64,000 nucleotides of DNA. Origin: Chrysomallon squamiferum. Taxonomy: Eukaryota > Mollusca > Gastropoda > Neomphalida > Peltospiridae. A model generated the notes under the pieces. The model had not been told where the DNA came from and made no database searches. It saw nothing but the letters and a program-made list of their open reading frames with translations. The stretch is taken from positions 23,918,822 through 23,982,821 of the forward strand of contig CM022671.1 of NCBI GenBank assembly GCA_012295275.1, written 5' to 3'. This document shows positions 1-25,874 of the stretch, in pieces. Both the position numbers and the translations under genes were made by a program. Numbering within the stretch: the stretch's first letter is position 1; the number at the start of each line of letters is the position of its first letter.

Positions 1-1094
1 AAAGGTTCGGTTTAGGGGCTCCATGACTTATACTGAACCCTATCGGTTCTTATTCTGAACCGGGATTCAATATAAGGACAAAGCGGTTCAATATAGGGAA
101 TTCCGAGTTTCCTTTGTAAATTCCATTTTCAATAAGTTATCTTTCGCCTAATAGAGACTGCTGCACCATAGAACTGGAAAAATAAAAAGGAAGGAAAGAA
201 TAAACATCAGTTCAAAATAGCATATTCATTTTATATATCCAGGTCCTCGTATAAGTTGATCGTCATTTTTGATCGCGGCATATCTAACTGTGTCAACTCG
301 GAAGTCAACTGAATGTCCGCCCTCATCTCTGGCGGTATTCTGAAATTGTGGTGCCTGGCTATTTACGGCTCTTGTTGGTACTAGTTTCAAAGAGATAAGA
401 GGGTCATTAGTGGCACATGGTGCTCATTTCTCTGGTACCAATGTTCATATTTTGTATTTTTAGTTTCGGAATCTTCATTTACAGATTCGGGCGGAGCACA
501 GTTCTGTTCAGGTTCTGGTTGATTGTCAGGTTCGGCAGTGTTGTTGCTGTCGACACGATTATAACGTCTCTGTGACAAGGAGTTCTGTTGATCGGACACT
601 GTATCTGAATTTTCCACTTCAAATCTGGCTCCAGGTGCATAGCATCAGACCACGAGGTTGCAGGGCCAAATGCCCGTCGTTCAATATAGCGCACTACTAG
701 ACATAAAAATACCCGTGGCGTGAAATTCAACTTTTTCGATCCTCATAAGCGAAGACTATGTCCTAACCTACATATTTGTAATATCCTACATATGACCTAT
801 ATACCTACAAGAACTACACACCTTCAAAAATAGCAAAAAGTTACATTTACATGGGTGAAGTAGCATTTTTCCTCATCTTTTTCGCGTCGGTTGACCTTCC
901 GCTCACAAAATACATGATGTCCACCGATGTATCACACTTGTGGCAAAATATCTGTCAAACAGAGGCTGAGGTTCAATATAGGTACAGTTCAACATTAGTA
1001 CACTTCCCCTTCGTAGATTACAACTGATCAACACTTTAACTCATTTTAGAACATGAAATTAATGTTGTTGTTATTTTTATTATTATTATTATTA

Positions 1095-1131
<37 letters not shown>

Positions 1132-1167
1132 TACTACTATTATTTTAAAATTATTGTTTCCACATAC
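1..1167. other. Sequence downstream of the last visible piwi exon
   Basis: No exon is supported here. It lies in the last piwi intron, because the expected terminal Piwi exon (the Pro-Ala-Pro-Cys...Ala-His-Lys-Leu-Ala-Phe segment) is not found on the minus strand and must lie beyond the left edge. The first 1 kb is less AT-rich than the rest and repeats a GTTCAATATA-like word four times (near 67, 88, 671 and 971). Two overlapping minus-strand open frames (387-730) may be one broken reading frame of an old mobile element, but no family is recognised. A pure ATT microsatellite follows at about 1077-1141. Confidence 0.4.
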
Positions 1168-15801
<14,634 letters not shown>

Positions 15802-16235
15802 GTTTTCTAGTGTTAGTGTCTGCCTGTAGATTCCAACCAGCACTCTCTATATCTACTGGCACAGTTAAAATATAGATTTAATAATGTTTATCTTCAGTTT
15901 CCATTGGTATGTGTCTGTATATCTGCATGAATGTATGGTATATATGTATATGTGTATGTGTATATGTGTTTATATATCTGTGTTTGAGGGATGCTTGTGT
16001 ATGCATGTTAATTTTCAATTTGTGTTTTTGTGTGTGTGTGTTTGGGTGTGGGTAAGTGGGTGGATGTTGTCTGTATCTCCATGTTTGGGGGGATACTTGT
16101 GTATATATGTCTATGTGTGTGTATGTGTGAGAATGTAAGACATATTTATAGAAACCATAAGATAACGATATCACCTCTGGGTTTATGTCACTGTTTTATT
16201 TCCAGTAACACAATAACAAATTAAGTTTAGATTTA

Positions 16236-16258
16236 ATTTTCAGTACGTTTGTCTATGA

Positions 16259-16295
<37 letters not shown>

Positions 16296-16540
16296 TAATA
16301 ATAATAATAATAATGATGATGAAGATGATATTGATTATATAAAATAACAATTATAATCACAATAAATAGATAAATAAATAAACAAGATAAAAGAAAATAT
16401 TACAGTTATTTCATTTTTGAATGCTAGATTATTTCTCACTGTTAGCTTGAAACAAAAAGCATGTCACAATTTATCAGATGTCAAACACTCTTTATCCCTG
16501 AAAGTTTTAGTTTCATTTTCAACATCTCTGTCTATGTCAA

Positions 16541-16596
<56 letters not shown>

Positions 16597-16885
16597 CAAT
16601 GATGTTAATGACACTAAATTAATAATTATAATAAATAAATAAATAAATAAATAAACAAATAAGGTGAAAAAGAATTTTTTTATTGTTACTGCATTCTTGA
16701 ATGTTTTAGTTTCATTTTCAACATCTCTGTATATGACAAAATAATAATAATAATAATAATAATGACGATGTTGATGATAATGATAACATAATTATAATTA
16801 TAATAATAAATAAATAAATAAATAAGTAAGGCAAAAATAATTATTATTATTTTTTTTTTATAGTTACTGCATTCTTGAATCTTAA
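16236..16885. repeat. Three tandem copies of a roughly 200-bp unit with an internal AAT run
   Basis: Units start near 16236, 16503 and 16706. In the last two, each runs TTTCATTTTCAACATCTCTG, then a TATG-x-CAAA word, an AATn run, a GATGATG-like stretch, AAATAAATAAATA, and a closing GTTACTGCATTCTTGAAT word. The first copy is more diverged. Confidence 0.7.
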
Positions 16886-16980
16886 CATAAACAGATTGTA
16901 ACTGGACAGTAAAGAGATCTGGTGATGTCATGTTATACTGACTTGTCTATGATAACTAGGGTGTTACGATAAAACACATC

Positions 16981-17153
16981 ACTCATACGTTTATTAAAGT
17001 AGTAACAAAGTATGCAACTTCTAACCATACAAACATGTTTGGACATGTTTGGGCATGTTTGTTAGCCATCCTACCTACAAATATGTGTGTGTGTGTGTAT
17101 GTGTGTGTGTATTTAGTGTGTGTGTACATTTACATACATATACATACATATAC

Positions 17154-17188
<35 letters not shown>

Positions 17189-17713
17189 GACATATATATA
17201 TTTACATATATATAAATATGTTCACATATATACACATATTTAAATATAAAAAAAAAATATAAAAAAAAAAAAAATATATATACACACACACACACACACA
17301 TGTGTATGTGTTCATGTGTGTCAGTATGAGTGTGTGTCTATGTACATATTTACTCAAATAAAATCAACAACAATAATCATACATTATATTTTTCTTCAAT
17401 CGTATTGATTTTAACTATCGCCTTACTCGGTACGTTGCCGTGTAATTCTTGTACTAAGCATGTTAACAAAGTCAGATGAATGTAAGAACTTACCAGTTTG
17501 TGAAAATAAAATAAAAATAATTGCGTTTTAACATTCCTAGATTTTCATACTCACCAGTAATCGTAAAAGGAAGTATTTATTTTCATTTTCAACATGTTTT
17601 CGGAAATAAGCAATTAACCATTTCTCAGAAAGGGTTTTTCCGTTTTGGGGAAACCCCGACATGTGGCTCAGCTTGTAGAAAGTTTTTGTTACTACTTTAA
17701 TAAACGTATGAGT
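16981..17713. repeat. Perfect 29-bp inverted repeats flanking the presumed piwi promoter
   Basis: The 29 bases at 16981-17009 are the exact reverse complement of 17685-17713 (core CATACGTTTATTAAAGTAG). Homology stops abruptly at both sides of each arm, and no clear target-site duplication is seen. The interior carries GT, CA and TA microsatellites. Confidence 0.8.
17495..17700 (-). promoter_or_regulatory. Candidate piwi 5' untranslated exon and promoter area
   Basis: On the minus strand, two good splice-donor contexts occur: CAAACTG-GTAAGTTC near 17494 and ATTACTG-GTGAGTATG near 17553. Either could pair with the acceptor 24 bases upstream of the piwi start codon. This is a guess from splice signals only; no TATA box or initiator was identified with confidence. 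Confidence 0.25.
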
Positions 17714-18629
17714 CCCTGTTGCCAGACAATAAGCAAAATATATAATGTAAATACAGTAAATAATAATAATAGTAATTAATTATTATTATTATTATTATTA
17801 TTATTATCTTTTTAAAGAAATCAAGACAATGTCATGTTGGTTCAAATTACAGATTATTATTTATTTCTAGTTTAGCGGTTTTTTGTTCCCCGCCCCAACA
17901 TTGTGACATATATTAAACATTTAAAATATTTATTATTTATTAATAAATGCACGTCATGATTGATTTATTAATGAGATGTATGTAAATAAGATTTGGTTAA
18001 TGGAGTGTTTTCCACATATTTTATCTTCAAAATCGCCATTATTATTCACATTTTCCAGCAAAAGAGAACATCGGAAAATAATTGATCATTGTTCAGTGGT
18101 TTATAATCTCCTTAATTATTACGTCTCAAACATATGTTGTGCTTTTATTTATTTATTTATTTATTTCAGTTTTTTTTAGTCTTTTTTTGTTTCTTTCTAA
18201 TTCCATTTGCGAGTGCACGCGATTGTCTTCTTTATTTTTATTTTTTAAATTTCTCATATACATTATTCCAAAGCATTGATCAGGATATATATTAATGTAT
18301 GTTTTACTTCATCAACACACATTATTCTGTTTGTATTCAAATATAAGAAACTTGAACTTCAAGTTGAAGCATGTGATAAAAAGATTATATCTCTTTTCTT
18401 TTCTTTTTAAAAGATTTTTTATTAATTTAATATATTTGTATTTTATTTTGTTTTATATTATTTTGTTTTATATTATTTTATTTTATGTTATTTCTTTCTT
18501 TCTATGATACAGAAAACATCAAAGTACAATGTGAATTCCTGTCTTTGTGATAATAAAATTAATATACGATTTGCATAGCTGCCCAGAAAAGCGAACATTT
18601 CTCTTATTTCTCGTTATTTAATTTTTTCT

Positions 18630-19340
18630 TAAGATTTTACATACATTATTATTACTATCATTATTATTTATTATCTTTATTATTATTTATTGTTTACTAT
18701 TATTATTATTTATCCTTATTATATTTATTATTTTATTATCATTTATTACTATTATCATTATTATCATCATTATTTAAGATTTATTCATTCATTTATTTAC
18801 TGTTATTATTATCATTATCTTCATCATCATTATTTTATTATTATTATCTATTACAATCACTAGGTCTTATTATCATTTTTATTATCGTTATCATCATGAT
18901 GATCATAATTTGTTATTATTGTCATTTATTATTATTATTATCATTATTATTATTTATTCATTTTTATATTATTATTATTATCATTTATTATTATTTATTA
19001 TCATCATATAAGTTTTATTTATTCATTAATTAAATATTATTATCATTTATCATCATCATCATCATTTATTTTTATTGTTTAAATATTATAGTTTATTATT
19101 ATTATACATTATTTTTGTTTATTTATTATTATTATTGTAATTATTTATTTCTTCTTCTTTATATTATTATTACTATTATCATCATCATGATTGTTATTAT
19201 TTATTATCTTCATTATTTATTATCATTATGTTATTTGTTATTATATATTGTTTAGTAATTATTATTATTGTTGTGTTTTATTATTATGATCATTATCATT
19301 ATATATTTATTGATTATTATTATTATTTTGTTATAGATGG
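18630..19340. repeat. Long imperfect ATT/ATC/TTTATT low-complexity tract
   Basis: About 700 bases consist almost wholly of interspersed ATT, ATC and TTTATT units with frequent substitutions. No open frame or transposon end is recognised inside. Confidence 0.85.
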
Positions 19341-19535
19341 AGATACTGAAAATAAAACTAAAACTTTCTCTGAAAAAAGATCTAGATGTTTTTAAGTTGT
19401 ATCATGTTTTGTATTTATAATTATTTATTATTATGCTTATGATCATGATTATGATTATTATTATGATAAATTTTTGCTATTATTATCATTAAGTATTATT
19501 ATTATTTGTTAGTATTATCATATCATCATTTAATA

Positions 19536-19827
19536 CAGGCTTGGGAAACCTTTTTCAAGAAGCGGGCCACATGAGACATGGCTCATCCTCAGGCAGGCTG
19601 CAGGTACTAATTTAGGTGATTTTGTGTTTTTACGTAGAGTTTATTTTAAGAAATTTTTCATTTTCATTTACTTCAGGAACTGTTGTAATAAAAAAATTAC
19701 ATTTGTTTTAGTATATTAGTAGATACAAAATAGACTCAGTTTATAAAATTTGAAGTAACGTTATTTTCCTTGTGAAATTAAGCGGGCCACTCAGAAAGCT
19801 GCATGGGCTGCAGTTTGCCCATGGTGG
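19536..19827. mobile_element. Non-autonomous hAT-type MITE (292 bp)
   Basis: The left end reads CAGGCTTGGGAAACCTTTTT. The reverse complement of the right end reads CCACCATGGGCAAACTGCAG. Both fit the hAT terminal style (CAGG-x-TGGGCAAACT) and carry subterminal GCGGGCCAC words. The flanking octamers ATTTAATA (19528-19535) and ATTTATTA (19828-19835) match at 7 of 8 positions, a good 8-bp target duplication. No coding capacity remains. Confidence 0.75.
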
Positions 19828-20196
19828 ATTTATTACATTATTATTATTATTATTATTATTATCATCATCTTATATAAGTGTCTGTTCTTACTAAACACTT
19901 TATCTTACAGTTACATAGGCTTGTTTATATGAATTAACTTGCTTGTTGACTGATTAGTTACTTAAAATTTAAAAAATGAATTAGTAGAATGAAATTATTA
20001 ATTTGAAGATTTATGATGGAAGCAAAAAAATATGACAGGTTTAGTCTGCAGATGTTCTATTTTGTTTTGCATGTTTTTTTGTTTTTTTTCAGTAAAGCCC
20101 ATTTAGCTAACTGAAATTAAAAGAAATTAAACTGATAAAAAATAATATATCAAGCTTTATATTAATAATAGTAGTAACAATGATGATGATGATGAT

Positions 20197-20229
<33 letters not shown>

Positions 20230-21253
20230 TGGGAATATTAAAAATCAGTAATCAATAATAAAGAAAAAAACAACAATTTAATATTTAATTATTTACATAT
20301 TGAAATTTTTAATGCCATTGTAAATATATTATGTAATGATTTTTATTAATAAAAAACAAGTACATAAGATTCATTTTCTGCTAAGAGTTGAAAAGGAACC
20401 AAAGAGTTTACTTTTCTTTTCTTATTATTAAATGTATTTTCACAATGTTGTTTTAACTACCAAATACTAAAAAAGTTACTCATCAATGAATGATACTGGC
20501 ATGCAGTTATGAATGCTATTTCACAGTTAAAAACTTTTTCATATCTGTATTTTGTATTCAAACCTTTGAAAATAAATTTGTGACTTATTTTAGATTTCAG
20601 AAAGATGACTGGTTACAAACAATTTTCTTATAGAAGCTAGTTTCCTGCTAAATGATCTCTTATTTACTTATTATCGTTATTACTATTGTTGTTGTTGTTG
20701 TATTAATTAATTAATTTATTTATTATTTTTCCAATTTGTTTTTGCTGAATATTTTATTAATTTACTTAAACTGAAAAAGAAATTTCAGATAAAGCAAGGT
20801 CAATAATGTTTTATTTAATTTTAAATTTGTATAAGATTGAAAGAGTTAAAAAAGTGATGTATAAAAACAAAACACGTTAATTTATGCTAGACTATAGTTT
20901 ATTTGATACCAAAGAAACCAAACCAAATACAATTTAATCACTTTAAGAAATTATACATAGCAAAAAAATATTTTCTTAATTACAATCTAAAAATAAAAAA
21001 TAATGCAGATAAAAGATATAAAGATAATTAATAATGAACAATCAGTATTTTTTTAAATTTTTTTTACATGTATTAGGAATATTCTAAGAAAAAATCACTG
21101 CAATAACTTTTAGATTTTCAGTAAAATATAAAATATCTTACAATCCAAATATTAATTATCTGACATAATTAAATTTAATTGTGATAAATGATTATATTAC
21201 TATTAGTTAATCTGCATATGTCAAAAAAACCACACCATATAAATCAGTGTGGA

Positions 21254-21936
21254 TTATATTTCAACTTTTGAAAGCTGATGTTTGCTTTGGTCCATTTCAC
21301 TGCTGAGGTCTGAGGCTGTCAGTGGTTGGTCAGATTTATTTACTCCTGTAAATGCAGTGGTTGCCATGGCAGCATTTCTATGGTTGCTCACATGTCGATG
21401 TTCAAACATAGACTGCAGTTCCATAGGAGTCCTGACTCTAGCAAATATCACATTGGGTGAGATATCAGCAACAGTATCAGGCAGCATGCTGAAAAAAAAC
21501 AACCAAATAAATAATTGTATTTTTGTAATGTTTTTTTTAATTTTAAAAAAAATTATTATTATTATTTTTTTTGTAAGGTATACATACAACAGCATGAAAC
21601 TGTGTTTGTTAAAATCAACAATCGCCCTTGATTTTTGTATATATTAATTTATTTTTGTAACAACATTTTCCAAAGTCATAAATACAATAAATGTTTGTCT
21701 TCAGTTTAATTAAAAGTGACAAATATTTAATAATTGTTTTTGGTTGTTTTACATTTCTCATTTGAAACATTCACTGAAGACTGCAACAGGCTTATTAAAC
21801 TATTATTGGAAAAAGTGTTTTTCTTTTCAGTGTTAATGATATTCTTACTATTACAGATTTCATACATTTACATGTTTTACTGATTCTGTATTTAAAGTAG
21901 AAGTTCTGAGTATCTCATTGCCTTAAAATAAGATGC

Positions 21937-21967
<31 letters not shown>

Positions 21968-24900
21968 ATGATAAATAAAAATAATTATTAATAATAATTA
22001 CACATAATGATGAAGATAATAAGAATAAATAATAATAATAGTAAAAAATAATAATAATAATAAATGATCATAATATTAAATAATAACAGTAATAATAAAA
22101 AATAATATAAATAATAATAATAATAATAATAATAAATAACAGTAATAATAAAACAACAATAATATAAATAATAATAATAATAATAAATAACAGTAATAAT
22201 AAAACAACAATAATATAAACATTCATAATTTATAATAATAAGGAAGCCAAATTTCATAACTTACCTTAAATCTCTGATTTTGTTCTTGGAATTGATGTAG
22301 TATCGGAATGAGAAAGCTGCTATAATAGCCAGTATGATGATGCAGCATACAGCAATCACAGTGATGATAACAGCTGAAAGACCATTATCACCTGTGTGTG
22401 GGTTTATATGAACCTGGATGATGATAGGACGGCTAAATGCACTGTCCTGATCCATGACGATGAAGGAAACATTTGTTGTTCCTATATAGCTAGGAAGATG
22501 ACTCAACCAAAGCTGCTGTCTGGAGATGGTCCTGTAGGAAGGCAAGAGAGCATCTTGTGAATCATCTTCTTCTGGAGGAGGAAGTGAAATCAGCGAGAAA
22601 TTGGAACTCAGCGACGTCTCTGGAAACTTGTTGTGATAGGTCAGATTGTCATCAACATCAACATCAGCCATCCAGAAAGTGCCCACAAGGTGTTCGGATT
22701 CATCATTTGTCACTTCAATGTCTACCACGTCAACATTTTCAGAGTTTAACAAACCGGTAGTGGAGTTCTGGAAAAACAGTTTGGGAGCATCATTGATATT
22801 TTCAACACGGATTGTGATGGTAGCTGAAAGCTGGTTTGGTGTTACTGCTGGAGCATCTACAACTTCAGAGGCAAAGAGTTCCAGTTTGTCCACTCCAGTG
22901 AAATCAGGTTCAGGCATGTAGTACAGTACTCCATCTTGAGAGATGTTGGCTTTGCCGTGGGATGGTTCAGACTTTATAGTGAATGTTAGGTTGTCGCCCT
23001 CTGCGTCTTCAAAGTCAATTCTGGCCTTCAACACATTGTCTTCTTCGCCATCAACATTTGTGGTAATGATGGATGGAACAGAATTCTGAACTCCAGTGTT
23101 TATTACTGCCACAATGAAATGTCTTGGGGAGGAATGAATATTTGTGCTTCGTTTTTCACGATCAGATTTTACAAATGTCACTTTACCATTGTTGAATATT
23201 TCTTCACATATCTGATTAAAAAATAATAATTTTATTCAAATTAAATAAAAATTCTATTCTGAATTAAAATGACAACAACAATGACAACAGCATGAATAAT
23301 TAAAAAAAAGAAAGGAAAAATAATAACTGAAACAATTCTGCAATACATTACTGAAAATATTTCATTTCAATAACCATAATTTTTATTAACATGTTAAATA
23401 TAATATTTTATTTTAATATAATTACAAGATTATATTTTGTTACAATTTTGTGTTTTTATTGTAATTGTTATTTATTTCAAAAGCATTGTACATTCTACAA
23501 AAGTATGCATAATATTGGTAACAAAGACAAAATTATAATATATAACACAATTACAAGAAAACTGTAATATTTTGGAAAGAGATGTTCCTTTTTAAACAGA
23601 ATGGTAATGAAATTGTCTTGAAGTTTTTTGAGTAAAATATTCTGTGTAATGATACAAAAGATTTCATGGGCTGGTTTTGTGAATTAGGATCAAAATACTT
23701 AATTTAGGATTTTATCAAGGCTTTTATCAAGGATTTTACCCCAACAGTGTGCTTCCATTTTTAAAAAGGTCAAAGGTCTTATTTCTTGTTATTGTTTATT
23801 TATTATGATTATGATTATGATTATTATTATTATTATTATTATTTTGTTTAGATGGTTATAATATAACAAAAAACATGCCTCTGTATTGAAGGTTGTGTCT
23901 GTTAAACTAACTCTGTTTTCCACTCCACATGGTTCTTGCACACTGCGCCATTGTTGATCACCTGTAAACAACAACAAAACATTTGTTCTTATTTTTTTTC
24001 GCATTTCAAACATCTTTTTGGTTTATTCAGTATATATTTATGTAAGTTAATGATGAATGAATGAATGACTAATATAATAGAAATAATTCTTACCACTGTC
24101 CCAGTAAAGAAGGGCTATTTCTTCTATCTTTGTCTGTTTTGAAGTAAGTTGGTTGTTAGATTTGGTAAAATTTATTTTCTTCTTCAGGTTCACTTTGGGT
24201 ATTGGAGCAATATAAAACATAGGTTTTGTTATTGACACAAACCTGAAAAAAAAAAAAAAAAAACAAACCAAAAACAATAACACTCACTCAACAAAAATAC
24301 CCAATTCAAAACACATTCCATATTTTAAAGGATCAAATTAAAAGATTTTATAAAAAAAAATACATAATAAAAATCATCAATTTCAAGACACACAGAAGTG
24401 AAGATTAACCTGTGTAAGATTTATATATATAAATTTGTTTTTAATAAAAATCATCAATTTCAAGACACATGGAAGTGAAGATTAACCTGTTGTGGAGATA
24501 TCTGGACAACTGATCTCTTATCGAGTTTAGATTGGCTATGTATGGAACGTAGTTGGCTGAAGCAGTGGACCCGTACACACTTTCAACATCTGACTGATCC
24601 AGAACACCAACAGAGAGACCTCCATCATCAACTAAACAACACACATAACAATACCTTATAACAGACAGAGTACAAATAATATATAATTTCTTTTATTTTT
24701 AACATGTTTCTAAACGTCTTAAAACAGGTTGTTGGTATAAAATAAGAATATCATGATTCAAATGCTAAAAATAATATAATACAAAAATAAACTTGTATCT
24801 GTAGTCACATTTAACAGCCATATGTCTATAATGGCTGCCTTGCTGTCTATTATAATGTTTGAATTCTCAATAAAAGACACCTGTCTACAACAATCATTTT

Positions 24901-25874
24901 TGTTTTGTCCCTCAATTATCATCATAGACAGGCATATTTTCTTTTTTCTGTTTGTTTTTTTTTAAAAAAAAAAAAAAAGGAAAAAAAAAGTCTCTTTTTT
25001 AATGTTATTCAATTTTATAAAGAGTAAAATTTTTTGGTTTTATTTTTCTTCAAAAAACCTAATAATAAAAAAAATCATATTAAAAAATATATATATTTAC
25101 CTTCAAAATGCAGTTTTAGTGATTGATTGATGTTGTCTGAATGTTGATGACTCTCCAAAACAAAATTAGTCTTTCCTGGCTTGATTAGTTTGTCTGTCAC
25201 TCCTGTAAGAACATAACAATTATCAAAACAGTAAATGAAACAGACATGTCATAATTAAATTTCCATAAATAATATTCATTTTTATTAAAAAAAAAACATT
25301 TGGTATGTTTGAAAAGAACTACAGGTGAATGCAAACTTTTCTTATAGGTAATGGTTGAAATTTTAAATTGAAATAATACCAGTGAACTAATTTTGAGGCT
25401 GGCTGTGTGTGTATTTTACTGTAGAGAACTTACTTTTGACACATGATGGCTGTGTGTGTATTTTTCTGTATAGAACTTACTTTTGATACATGATGGCTGT
25501 GTGTGTATTTTACTGTAGAGAACTTACTTTTGATACATGATGGCTTTGTGTGTATTTTACTGTAGAGAACTTACTTTTGATGCATGAAGGCTGTGTGTGT
25601 ATTTTACTGTAGAGATGTGATCTGCTGACGGCATACAGAGTCTGGTAAACACAACGTCCAGGCTCAAGTTTGAAATGGTCTTCCTTCTTTTTCTTTTTCT
25701 CCTTTTTAATGTTTGTCATATTTCGCTGAAAAAATTCTCCAAGACCTGGATTTTTGTTTATGCCATCAAGTTTCATTTCACCTGAAACAATTCCAACACT
25801 TCTGGTTTTCCTTTTTCCAATTCTGATTAAAGGGAAAATGTCTTGACCTTCTAAAGAAGTGCCAATTTTCCATT
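21254..25874 (-). CDS. Giant gene segment E: membrane-proximal cadherin-like module, helix and tail (exons 40-46)
   Basis: Exons: 25575-25874, 25101-25202, 24487-24631, 24094-24242, 23879-23961, 22265-23211, 21254-21488 (stop TAA at 21254-21256). Exon 44 fits the frame only if its donor is GC rather than GT (ACAGAG-GCATGT), a rare but genuine class; a GTTAGT donor 36 bases earlier is the alternative. Exon 45 starts with ICEEIFNNG, then REKR-S (a possible furin site), then a module resembling cadherin-like repeats: DFEDAEGDNLTFTIKSEPSH, YMPEPDFTGVD and RVENINDAPKLFF, with NDAP as the recognisable end motif. VIITVIAVCCIIILAIIAAF is the transmembrane helix, followed by RYYINSKNK. The tail of about 90 residues has no recognised kinase or binding motif. 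Confidence 0.8.

Larger units (their letters stand above)
15802..21253. other. Intergenic region between piwi (5' side) and the giant gene (3' side)
   Basis: No protein-coding exon is supported. From left to right it holds GT-rich simple sequence (about 15905-16135), a triplicated unit with AAT runs (16236-16885), an inverted-repeat-bracketed block (16981-17713), a long ATT/ATC low-complexity tract (about 18630-19340), a hAT-type MITE (19536-19827), and AT-rich sequence to 21253. The two genes are arranged so that piwi points left and the giant gene ends here, so piwi promoter elements and the giant gene's polyadenylation site must both lie in this interval. Confidence 0.6.

Noticed and set aside
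25399-25613. CRISPR-like array at the 47-bp repeat
   Set aside because: The units are directly abutting with no variable spacers, and the host is an animal genome.
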